22,435 nt of DNA. Origin: Plantago elongata. Taxonomy: Eukaryota > Streptophyta > Magnoliopsida > Lamiales > Plantaginaceae. The stretch covers positions 1-22,435 of the forward strand of contig JAYMSP010002805.1 of assembly GCA_036897095.1 (NCBI GenBank), written 5' to 3'. A program made the position numbers and the translations under genes. Within the stretch, counting starts at the first letter, position 1. Each line of letters opens with the position of its first letter. The notes beneath the pieces are model-generated. The model made no database searches. It was not told the DNA's origin and saw nothing but the letters and a program-made list of their open reading frames with translations. Below, piece after piece: positions 1 to 9,600 of this stretch.

Positions 1-58
1 TCGTTTCCATTCCATATGTGATAAGCAATATGGTTTCCAAATGTGGTAATCAAGTCCT

Positions 59-812
59 TCAGCTTAGGCACTCCATCTCTACCGTACTAGTCATACTATC
101 ATATCCAGAATCATCAATTTCCCTACTCGATCCTACTACACGGACAATTAAATCTTCGTCCGCAAATGATTGCTCATCATCAGTAGCATATGAGTGAGAT
201 GGTGCAATTATCAGGCTTGGGCCTTTCCCTCTACCAGACATCCATGGTCGAGGTGGTAATCTTCTCCTTTGAGTGTGGTACTGCTCTGCTCGTCTCTCAG
301 CATATGCAACTGCTTCTGGAGACGGGATCCCATCATCCTCATCCTCATCCTCATCATAAGAGTCAACTACTGCAGAAGTCAACGAAGTCTTTGTAATAAA
401 CAACTAAATCAACAAAGGTAAAAACACAAACTAAATACACGCTTAAATTATTACAATACACATTCACAACAATTCAGCATTCGGCAAACATGCATAAACA
501 ATAAGAAAATTTAAACAAAAAGAAGTTAGATATATGAATACCTGGAGATGGTACCAAAGATCGAGATGGACCCTGGAGATGGTACCAAAGATCGAGATGG
601 TACCTGGACCAGGTCCTGGCCAGATTGAGATCAGCCCCAATCGGGGCTTCCAAAGCTCCGAATGGAGCTCTAAAAGCTCCGATCAGCTCCAATCGGAGCT
701 TGACTGTTGGCCGGATTCCGGCCAACGACCCACCGTCGAATCCGGCCAACAACTCCCCATTCCCCCGAGTTTCCGGTGATTTATAAAGTTGACGAACAAA
801 AATGTAAAGTAC
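59..812 (-). CDS. Possible two-exon coding fragment, acidic C-terminus, unknown function
   Basis: I do not recognise this protein. On the - strand an open frame runs from about 812 to 542 and ends at CCAG|GTATTC. A second open stretch starts after TGCAG at 369 and runs to a TGA at 59-61. Joining them (intron 541-370, 172 bp) keeps one frame and gives ...LVPSP-V-VDSYDEDEDEDDG..., followed by an Arg/Gln-rich stretch (AERRAEQYHTQRRR) and a Ser/Asp-rich tail. The first exon is low-complexity, repeating Ala-Pro-Ile/Phe-Gly-Ala motifs, and overlaps the hairpin island. No ATG opens this frame; it starts after an in-frame TAG at 813-815, next to an AG, so an upstream exon would be needed. The tail could belong to a transposase-like gene, but no domain supports that. 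The open frames may be chance. Confidence 0.25.
541..602. repeat. Two tandem copies of a 31-bp unit
   Basis: The 29-bp string beginning CCTGGAGATGGTACC and ending CGAGATGG occurs at 541-569 and again, identically, at 572-600. The period is 31 bp. A third copy starts at 603 (CCTGGA) and then diverges. The unit contains a KpnI-like GGTACC hexamer. Confidence 0.9.
674..725. repeat. GC-rich island with two strong inverted repeats
   Basis: AAGCTCCGAT (674-683) pairs perfectly with ATCGGAGCTT (692-701) around an 8-nt loop. Immediately after it, TTGGCCGGA (707-715) pairs perfectly with TCCGGCCAA (717-725) around one base. Further copies of the words AGCTCC, GGAGCT and TCCGGCCAAC lie on either side (about 640-751). 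The island stands out from the AT-rich surroundings. It could be the tip of a fold-back transposon or a GC-rich leader exon; nothing in the window settles which. Confidence 0.8.
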
Positions 813-813
813 T

Positions 814-1860
814 AACCTTTCGATTTCTCCTTCGTGTTCTTTAATTTCGTTTGAATGGTCCTTTGATCGAATAGGAAGGAGAAGTGTATGTAAGGGGGTT
901 AGATGACGAATTTCAAACGTTTTTTGTTCAAGTTGTATTATTTTGAAGTTAAGGGTTTATTTTACTTTAATTTTGGTAATGTTATAATATGTTTAAATTG
1001 TGTTCTTCGTTTAGTAAATTTAGTCCTTCGTTTAACAAGCCTCTTATTATAAACATAAAAAGAAAATTCACGAGAGTTTATAAGAAACCGTGTACAACTC
1101 GATAACTAGAATACTACCAAAAGACATCATCCTTATAACAAATCAAATAAGAGTCCAAATATAGAAACACTAAAACAGTTACAAAGCATGATTTAGCAAA
1201 CATGCACTTAGTCAATAGTCACTAGTAATCAAATATGTGGAATATAATGTGTTTATAACCTGCAATCATCAACTATTTACACATAAACATGCATAATTCA
1301 CGTATAAACATAGGCAATTTAAACCAATGCGACATATAGTATAATTATAAAGTAATGAAACTCACAAGATATCATTTATTTATCTTTTTAAATCAAAATA
1401 CTTATTCATATATTAAAAGTGGTTCATGGGGTTTGTAAGACCCCATAATTACAAGCAGACGCATAATTTTCCTACAACATACATTATGTCAACAAAAAGG
1501 CCACAAACATTTCTTCCAAAAGACAGCAAGATTGTTAGCATTGTTCATATAGACGCGCCTGCTTTCCACATCCAAAATATTATACTAGCACAAGAAACTT
1601 ACAAACACTACTATCGCCCATATAGATTACAATGTGAGAACTAATCATATTACAACTTTGATTACATAGTTCCATTCTCCCTTCAAAACAATATCTCAGA
1701 AATACTTGTACATGATACTCAAAAATAACTTCGTCATATTTAACACCAGCTCCCATACCATTTAGAACCTGCGCAAACAACAAACTGTACAAAGCATCAA
1801 ACTGAATATGTCTCACTTTTATCCTCCAAAGGAGATATCAACATATAGTTTTTCAAAGAA
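814..1860. other. AT-rich spacer, no gene seen
   Basis: Only short open frames without codon structure, splice support or recognisable domains occur here, on both strands. The composition is AT-rich with scattered A/T runs. I see no transposon ends. Confidence 0.6.
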
Positions 1861-2090
1861 AGGGATGTTGAAGCCTATTTTTGGAGCTACTACAGACAAT
1901 TTTCTTCTACTCAACCTATATGCATGTCCAACATTATTTGCCAAAACATAGAGAGCAGGACACATTAGTCATGCCAAAAATAGCTCCTAAATAATAAGGG
2001 ATGTTGAAGTCTATTTCTAGAGCAGCTACAACCAACTTATCACCTAGAGCCAACATTAGTTCCTCAAAACTCATAAAACAGGTACCCATA
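1861..2090. repeat. Imperfect direct repeat, period about 136 bp
   Basis: AGGGATGTTGAAGCCTATTT at 1861 recurs as AGGGATGTTGAAGTCTATTT at 1997. The sequences that follow each copy stay similar in places (TAGAGC/TGGAGC, then CCAACATTA...CAAAAC...). It looks like an old tandem duplication. I see no coding content. Confidence 0.5.
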
Positions 2091-2639
2091 ATGATATACA
2101 TGCATGTAAATCATTCATAACCGTGGGGTGAACCAAAGTCACAGGCTTGTGTCTCATCACGGGTCTTTCGTGGAAAAATAGGGTCATAAAGAAATAAATG
2201 CAGTACCTATCCTCTCGGCTACTCAAACAGCAGACAATCACTTCTCCTACAGTTATGCCATACTTATATATAGATATATACTAGGGAGGGAAATTTGAAG
2301 AAAACCCAAAAAGTAGATAGGGGGAGAAGATTATTTCCTGACTCTCTATAATACCTGAACCATGACAACACATGTACCATAGAGGAGGGATTTAGGGCAA
2401 ACCTCAAAGCGTACATAGTACTCAATTCCCAGGAGTTGCCTTCTCTATCTGAGGCAGAGAGTTGCATCTCTTCATTTTCTTTGCTTATGCCATAGAACTG
2501 CACATAGTGTTCAGCAATAATGCCCTTTTTTAACATGCACATCAACTAAATCATTACTACTATCATTTAGGGATTCTCATATATGGTATATCAGTATTAT
2601 CAGAATATACAAGTTGCTTATCCTAGCATCACATGTCCC
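2091..2639. other. Spacer, no gene seen
   Basis: No domain, RNA gene or repeat is recognisable. The longest open frame on the - strand (about 2264-2545) has no start or splice context that makes it convincing. Confidence 0.5.
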
Positions 2640-3988
2640 CTAATACACATTCTTTGAACAACATGTACTTCAAAGCATCTGCCACAAAGTTACCCTCTCT
2701 GTGTATGTGAGAAAAGGTAATCTACATAATTCTTTGAAGCTTGCGCCACATTTTGTGCATCAGATTCAACATGTATTTTGATCAGTCCCAGATCTTTGCA
2801 TAGCAATAATCCTAATATATCACATTTGAAAGCTCATCCACACATCTACTTTTTTGCCCCAAGTATTTCTGAAACACTTTGATGACTCTTCCATTAGCAC
2901 ACCTGATCACCACAGTTGCAGCCTGATTTTGTACCTTGCAAGCTCCATTTGTTCAATTTATACTACTCCAATGGAGGTCTTTTCCGGTAAACCAAGATAA
3001 GAGGTAAGAGAGCCCTAGAGACTCAGCAATAGCAGTGTCTCCTTTCCACACTTTAACAGGTATGTTAAAGGCTTTATGCATGAGATTAAGCTGCTTCACT
3101 TTTTGAGAGATTATACCATATACTAGAATTTTCTATTTCCTAAATTTAGCATTGTTCCTTGAACCCCATGCATACCAAGCCAAAAAGGAGTGGTATCATC
3201 AGTCTAATGTGGCCTTTTAACAACATTTGTTGTGTTTCTCCAAGCTAAAAGCCTAGCTTTCTAAGCATGTGAGGGAAGACAAGGAATTTGGAACAAGTTG
3301 GCAAACCGTTGTCAAGCCTTATGAACTTCCTTATTGTGCAGTCAGTCATGATCAATTGTTTCCAAGCTTCTACACCATTGGCATTTGGAGGCCAACACTA
3401 TACCTTTTTTTTGTAACGGTTTCCATAGGCAACCGTCCTTGCAATACTTTCCACCAGAAGACCGATACTATGGGAGCAATGTGAGGGCTCCAAATCAGTT
3501 CAAAAAGAGAGGCACCTGCCCTAGCTATAATACTATCTTAGTAGATTGAGTTGTGAAATTTTCATCAATGGAGACCTTCCAAATAGGTCTAGCATCAGTC
3601 AATATAGGACTCTTTTTAAGTTTTAGTATAAAATTATCACAAAAACTCGTGAAACTTTAAATTCTTTTAAAAATATTATAATATTATATATTAATACCTT
3701 TTTTTTGTAACGGTTTCCACAGGCAACCGTCCTTGCAATACTTTCCACCAGAAGACCGATATTATGGGAGCAATGTGAGGGCTCCAAATCAGTTCAAAAA
3801 GAGAGGCACCTGCCCTAGCTATAATACTATCTTAATAGATTGAGTTGTGAAATTTTCATCAATGGAGACCTTCCAAATAGATCTAGCATCAGTCAATATA
3901 GGACTCTTTTTAAGTTTTAGTATAAAATTATCACAAAAACTCTTGAAACTTTAAATTCTTTTAAAAATATTATAATATTATATATTAA
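2640..3988 (-). mobile_element. Degenerate LINE (non-LTR retrotransposon) 3' end: zf-RVT and RNase H-like domains
   Basis: Read on the - strand, this is the C-terminal end of a plant LINE polyprotein, broken by several stops and frameshifts. From about 3800 down it reads LIWSPHIAPIVSVFWWKVL then QGRLPMETVTKK, the Trp-rich pattern of the zinc-binding domain that follows plant LINE reverse transcriptases (zf-RVT). Lower down (about 2840-2640) it reads GLIKIHVESDAQNV and then SHIHREGNFVADAL. These match the ESD and H..REGN..AD motifs of the plant LINE RNase H-like domain (RVT_3). No reverse transcriptase core is visible upstream; the sequence past 3988 leads into the DUF962 gene. It is a dead, truncated insertion. 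Confidence 0.72.
3401..3988. repeat. Tandem duplication of a 294-bp unit within the LINE remnant
   Basis: The segment 3401-3694 (TACCTTTTTTTTGTAACGG... to ...ATATATTAA) is repeated directly as 3695-3988. By eye I count five substitutions and no indels, about 98% identity. Each copy carries the same zf-RVT fragment and the same AT-rich tail, so the duplication came after the LINE inserted and is much younger than its decay. Copy 2 ends about 280 bp before the DUF962 start codon, so the duplication may reach into that gene's upstream region. Confidence 0.92.
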
Positions 3989-4270
3989 TTATGTTATCAC
4001 CATTTTGTAGGAATCTTCGAACTATTCGGTAGATCCTCAAAATTTAGTAGATATTATTAGTGGGCTGTGTATCTAGATACCGTGTCAGAACTCAATTCTT
4101 TTTTAACGTCTTCCCTAATCGTCTACTCCTTTTCCGTTGACATGGATTGAACCAACTACCAAGGTTCTCATTATTTTCCCTTGTTTCTCTTCGTTTTCCT
4201 CACCCATCAAGATAAAACAAAAAACAGAAAACAAAAAAGGTCTGAAATCTTGATCTTCTTGATCAAAGAC

Positions 4271-4609
4271 ATGAAGTTTAGGAGCTTGGAAGAGTTTTGG
4301 CCGTTTTATATGAGCCAACACTCGAAAGCATCTACTCGGCGTTGGCATTTTGCAGGCACGCTTTGCAGTATACTGTTGTTGATGATTTCAGTGGTATTCA
4401 ATTGGTGGTTTCTCATACTTGTGCCTTTGATTGGCTATGGTTTTGCTTGGTACAGTCATTTCTTCGTTGAGGGCAATGTCCCTGCTACTTTTGGGCACCC
4501 AATTTGGTCTCTCCTATGTGATTATAAGATGTTTGGATTCATGCTCACTGGTCAGATGGATAGAGAAATCAAGCGCCTTGGTAAAAGGCCTATTTTGCAA
4601 CCATACTGA
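4271..4609 (+). CDS. Mpo1-like (DUF962) ER membrane protein, short plant form
   Basis: This single-exon gene encodes 112 residues. The family includes yeast Mpo1, an iron-dependent dioxygenase that shortens 2-hydroxy fatty acids from phytosphingosine breakdown in the endoplasmic reticulum. That activity is known for Mpo1 and only inferred here. Residues 1-30 carry FWPFYMSQHSK and RRWHFAGT, with two of the family's conserved histidines. Two hydrophobic segments follow at about 31-44 and 46-60. Then comes the signature WYSHFFVEGNVPATFGHPIW (about 61-80), with further conserved His and Glu. A basic tail (REIKRLGKRP) ends the protein. The start is the first ATG matching the family N-terminus; the frame is open upstream to 4181 but has no ATG there. 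Many relatives are near 200 residues; this is the short form. There is no sign of damage. Confidence 0.88.
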   Translation: MKFRSLEEFWPFYMSQHSKASTRRWHFAGTLCSILLLMISVVFNWWFLILVPLIGYGFAWYSHFFVEGNVPATFGHPIWSLLCDYKMFGFMLTGQMDREIKRLGKRPILQPY

Positions 4610-4819
4610 AATTCCTGAATTCAATTTAATTTCCCTTATGTCTGTCAGTTTTATGTGACCTTCTTTTCTCATTTTTCCTTTCTTGTAAAGAAAGACATGC
4701 TTCATTCCTTTCTTGTTTTCTGTTTGATATACTATACTGGTTGTGCTGTGCAGTGGCTCTCTTTGTATATTGGTTGCAATCTTAGCAAAACTCTAGCTGA
4801 TTGTGTATTTCAATTTCAT

Positions 4820-4825
4820 AATAAA
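4820..4825 (+). terminator. Candidate poly(A) signal AATAAA for the DUF962 gene
   Basis: A canonical AATAAA lies about 210 bp past the stop codon, in a T-rich context normal for a plant 3' UTR. The true cleavage site cannot be read from sequence alone. Confidence 0.5.
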
Positions 4826-6626
4826 ATTGTTTAGTTGATTTGCTAAATAGAGTATGTTGGTTGGTCTTTAGTCTTTCTGGGCAAGGTCTTCAGCAAAGCG
4901 TTCACGTAATAGAATTATTTAAAGAGTTAGCTTATCGAGCTGCTAAACAGAGCCGCAGTCTTTCAGTTATGTATTATAGCGTGATAGGTTATTGTTAATG
5001 AAGTTGCTACACAACGAACTGAAATTGTACCAAATAAGGAGAGAGGGAGAGAACGAGAGAGATAATTGGGCTTCAATATAATTAGCAGTCATATTATGCT
5101 ACCCAAATTCCGGCACCAAGTAATTGACCCAGGCGTGGGAGCCGGCTCATGCGAAGAAATCTATTATTCGGCCTAAAATGAGCAATCCTAGTGTTCAGTG
5201 CCCGACACTGGTATGAATGGTGAATTGAAGAGTCCGGGTAATAGTGCTTGCTTTCTTGTTGCATATGTTTAGATGCTCTCGTGGTGATGTCTTGTCCATG
5301 TATTTGAGGCCTTGCTTATCCCCAGAAATAATAAGTCCATTTCACTAATGTATTAGAGGTCTGCAACACATGAGACTGCAATTTGGTTCTATTACAGTAC
5401 TATCATCTTTAATTGTGGAAGAAGACATGTATGGAATTTGGATTCGTGTTGTTTCTTGTATAATTTAGTTGACATGTTTCAAAATGGTACCCCATTGTTG
5501 AAGTTGATTAATCCGTCAGCAGTGAGACTTTTCATGAATGCTCTTCTATTCAGTTGTTTCGATGTCTATTTCTCTTAATGGCATAGGATTCCTGAGCTTC
5601 GATGTAACAGTTACCACTTGGTTAGTTTGCATCTATGAGTTAGCTAATCTCGTCTTTAGCTACTGTAACTCAAAGTCTCAAATGCATTTTGCCTAAGCAT
5701 CTTAACAAGTTCATTTATACTAGTTGATATCAGTTGCTATATACCTACCATCTTGTGGAATTAGATGATATACATTTGCTGGAAAGTTTCCTAAAGAATT
5801 TTGCAGTTCGTCTGCATCATGTACATTCACTTGATATCCCCACAACACTTTAAGCTTGATCTCATGTCATGTCTACTGGTGCCTGTTCATAAGTCATAGT
5901 AACAGTTGTGAAGTTTCTTTGCATACTCAAACTCCTAGGATGTGCCTGATACTGACAGTCTCATCAGTATCCTGCTCGGAGTTGGAGGTCTAGTCCATGT
6001 CACATGTTGTAGTAGCTCAGAATGCTACCACACTGAAATAACAGGATGCACTACAGCTGTGTTGTTGCATGGAAAGCAATCTTGGAGCATCCGACCTTAA
6101 CTCCACGGGATTTTTTAAACTTTAACGAAAGCATAGTATGATGTAGAAAGAGTTGTTTATAATGCTGCCGCAGATACAATTTGGACAGCTTACCAAGGCA
6201 CACTACTAAGTAAGGCTGAAGGTTCAACAACAATCCATTAAATACTTTTACACACTATATTCAGTATACGAAATATGTTTTCAAAAAACTAGCGTATGGT
6301 TTCATTTCTTATCAGGTTTTCTGCGTGCTCTGCATGACTAATGTCTAACAAGGAAAAAAATTAAATTACATAGTGAAACAAAGAGTAAGGTGAACTAGCT
6401 AGAAATCCTGCTGACATCATTGCCTACTAGACTATGGTTCAGCATGAATTTGCCCGCCCTCATCGGCTTTGAAAGGCAATTGGAAAATTTAGGCCCATCC
6501 CGATGACGCAAACAAACTTCGGCAGTAAATTTAACAAATCCACCATTGTTTCTGGAAGAGGTCTACACAAAACTGAAGTTCTTCTGCTCCATGCAAATTT
6601 ATGTTGGAATCATTTACCAACCCTAA
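4826..6626. other. Spacer between the convergent DUF962 and DEX1 genes
   Basis: The two genes point toward each other, so this stretch holds both 3' ends. The DEX1 3' UTR should occupy the part nearest 6626. I see a GA-rich run at about 5040-5064. There is also a short GC-richer patch at about 5110-5240 with a small hairpin, CAGTG-CCCGA-CACTG. No open frame has domain content, and there is no tRNA or clear transposon end. Confidence 0.5.
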
Positions 6627-9600
6627 TCACAAGTCAGTGTTCCTTGAAAAAGATGGCAGTGGCATGCCTTCTTGGGGACGCAGAATAACAAGAATCCCGA
6701 ACATTCCAAGCATTGGGAGGACAAGGAGCCATTTCAACAACTTATAATAATACATGTGGAAGGTCAAGGAGAAGTCATCTGAAAAATGAACTCCATTCTT
6801 GTCAACCATATCCACAACTACAGTTCCAGAGGTTCTCACTCCTACCGTGGGAAGTTTAATCCTATGTGTCCCAGCACGATCGAGGACCCGATTCAGCTTA
6901 ATCGTTCTATCTCCTTGGTAATTTCCAGGAACCAGCAGACTCACCTGGTATTATGACAAAAGAACACTTCAGAAAGAAAAATCTAGTGGCTACACTACTG
7001 CAGTATTAAAAAGAATAAGAAACTATTCTTACTGTGACATTATAAGGTGCTTGAGAACCAGATGGGAATCGATATCTGTCTACAATCTCCAATTCCACCC
7101 AGAAGTTTTTGCCTTCTTCATCTCGAAAAGCTCGAGATGATGGGGTAACATATATCCCCTGGCGATTGAAACGTTGTGTGGGGTTATTTCTTCCTTGATT
7201 GGTTGATCTCCAAGCCTGAAATTACATGATTCATGAATCATGACTATAGTGAAAAATAGTACTTTTCCACATAACTGAACCTAAAGTCACATGGAGGAAA
7301 GGCGGAAGAGAGAATACATCAAAAGAAAGGAGAACGGGAGAGTTGATAGAGCATTACATTTTCCAAAAACAATAATATGTACACAAACACTGCACATGCT
7401 TAGCAAAATTTATCCTTATAATGACATTTATAGAAATTTTAGATTTTTATTTATACATTTTACTTTGACTATTGACTGATTACCAGTTTCTCCATATATA
7501 CAAAAATAAGACCTAAGCATAAAGTCAGGTGAATGTCATCACAAATAAAAATAAAAAGTCAAAAGTCTAATCAAACGAAACCCAGTATTATGCACATTTC
7601 ATAAACTATCACCAATGTAGCATTCTCAAAACTTTACAAAAAATCTGATACTTGGCAACCTCCAAAGCTATCGCCTATCAGCAAAACACTTCACCAGAAT
7701 AGTTAGCACCATAACACAAAACTATCAGCAAGCTAGCAAGCAATATAGTATACACAAACACACACATGAGCTTTCTTGATAAGCCGCAAATTAAATAATC
7801 ATAGTACATGAACTAGTGCCGCTCACACACTCAGAAGGAGAAAAAAAATCCCTTAGATGCATGAATTATCACTAAGAACTGAACACTGCAGTTTACAACT
7901 CGCAGTTTAAAATTTAAACTGAGCTATAATGCTACAAAGAGGAAATGCCACCAGAAAGTGGAACCCTCCTGACTCCTCTACATTATGACTTTATAACTTC
8001 CTCCTTCCCAGAAATAGCTTCGCGTTTTGTTTTTTGGTCAATCAAATAATATTAAATTTTATTTATACGGAAAAATAATAAAGACTGATTGAATGGAAAG
8101 TTGAGTATTATTTAAATGAAGAAACAAATAAAGAATGAATAAGAAAGAGATTGTGTGTTGATAAAGTTGTAAATAAGAGTGAAATTCATAAAATGGCAGG
8201 GGCAAATATACATGTTCATTAATCCATGAAGAGGATGTATACATCTAGATCGTAAATGAATAAAGAGAGAATGAATCAGAATTGATAGATAAATTTCTCG
8301 AAACAACAACAGGGAAACGAAAGATCAAACATAAATCATGGATCAAGTGATCAACTAAGCCATAAGGGTATTGTTAAGTAGGTAGGTGGTCCCAATACCA
8401 AAAATGGAAATGGAAAGTTTCATATGAGACAACTAAATAGCAACACGGGAAGCTTTGACCAGGATGGAGGAAGTACAAAATTACAAAGATTTTTTGTCAC
8501 TTGAGATGGAAGCTAATTTTTTAATTTCACTTTCAAAGTTCAACCTTATCTGAATTCTTTGTTCTTTACATTTCTATTTTTCATTCTGGCCAAATTAAAA
8601 CACAAATAAGTTGGAATTGAGTTACAAAGTACGACTTACCACTTGACTAAAGATAATGTCAAACTATATGGTACTACATGAATTAAAAGCTCAGTGACAC
8701 CATGAAATTTTAAAAATTTATAAGATGAATTGAGCTATATATTTACACTAGACCTTGACCCCATATTATCGGAGAGCCTACGAGTGAATATAGAAGAATT
8801 TATCACAAAAAAATGCAGCTTCTTCCCGGGTTTGCTCCATCAAAACAGTGCTTGCTGCAACTCGTCTTCTCCACATAAAAATAGAAACAAGGCTTTAGAA
8901 ATCTAATTAGAAAGAGCTTTTAGACCATTTATATTACCTTTGCACTTTATTTGACCTTTGCGGGGCAAAGTAAAACCCTAGTGGTACTAATAGTTGGTAT
9001 TTTAGCAGCAGTGTAGCATTGTGAAAACAAGCTAGCTGATTTAAGTGGAGGTTGTGAGACATTAGCTAGGAGATAGTAAATAAAGTGCTCAAGTTTTGGA
9101 GTAAAATATTATTTTTCATTAAATAAAGAAATAAAATACATGCAAAAACCTATTTTATCCACTAACATCATACCTTAAGAGGATGATAGGGCGATGGAGT
9201 TGAGAAACAAAAGACATTGCCATTCATGGTTGCCACTATAAGATCAAGGTCGTCCCCACCATCCACATTGTCCGCCAGAACCATGCTATACCTGTCATTG
9301 AACGAGACAAACTTTCTGTTGAAAAAGCAAATGGTGAGGGTCAAAAGAACATGACAAGTGTTTCAATTCAACTTACGAAGTCTCTCCAATATCCACAACA
9401 TCAGCACATGATGTAGGTCCATCAATGAGGTATAAATATCCGTCAAATGATGTGCTAACAATTGTGAGTCCCTTCTTCTTCTGCCCACGTTTGCTCAGGT
9501 CAACTAGAAGAACTTGATTCATAACTCTACCATGTGTTCTGTAAGGATAGGGCCGTACAATCGATCCATCCTTTCCACTGAGAACGTATATGTTTCCAGA

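Noticed and set aside
4181-4270. An N-terminal extension of the DUF962 protein
   Set aside because: The frame is open but has no ATG. The family N-terminus begins at the ATG at 4271.
5110-5240. GC-richer patch with a small hairpin, considered as a tRNA, snoRNA or SINE
   Set aside because: No cloverleaf, no C/D or H/ACA boxes and no internal polymerase III boxes could be matched. Left as spacer.
8059-8309. Hydrophobic - strand frames in DEX1 intron 11
   Set aside because: They are translations of the AT-rich interior of the MITE-like element, with no start context or homology.
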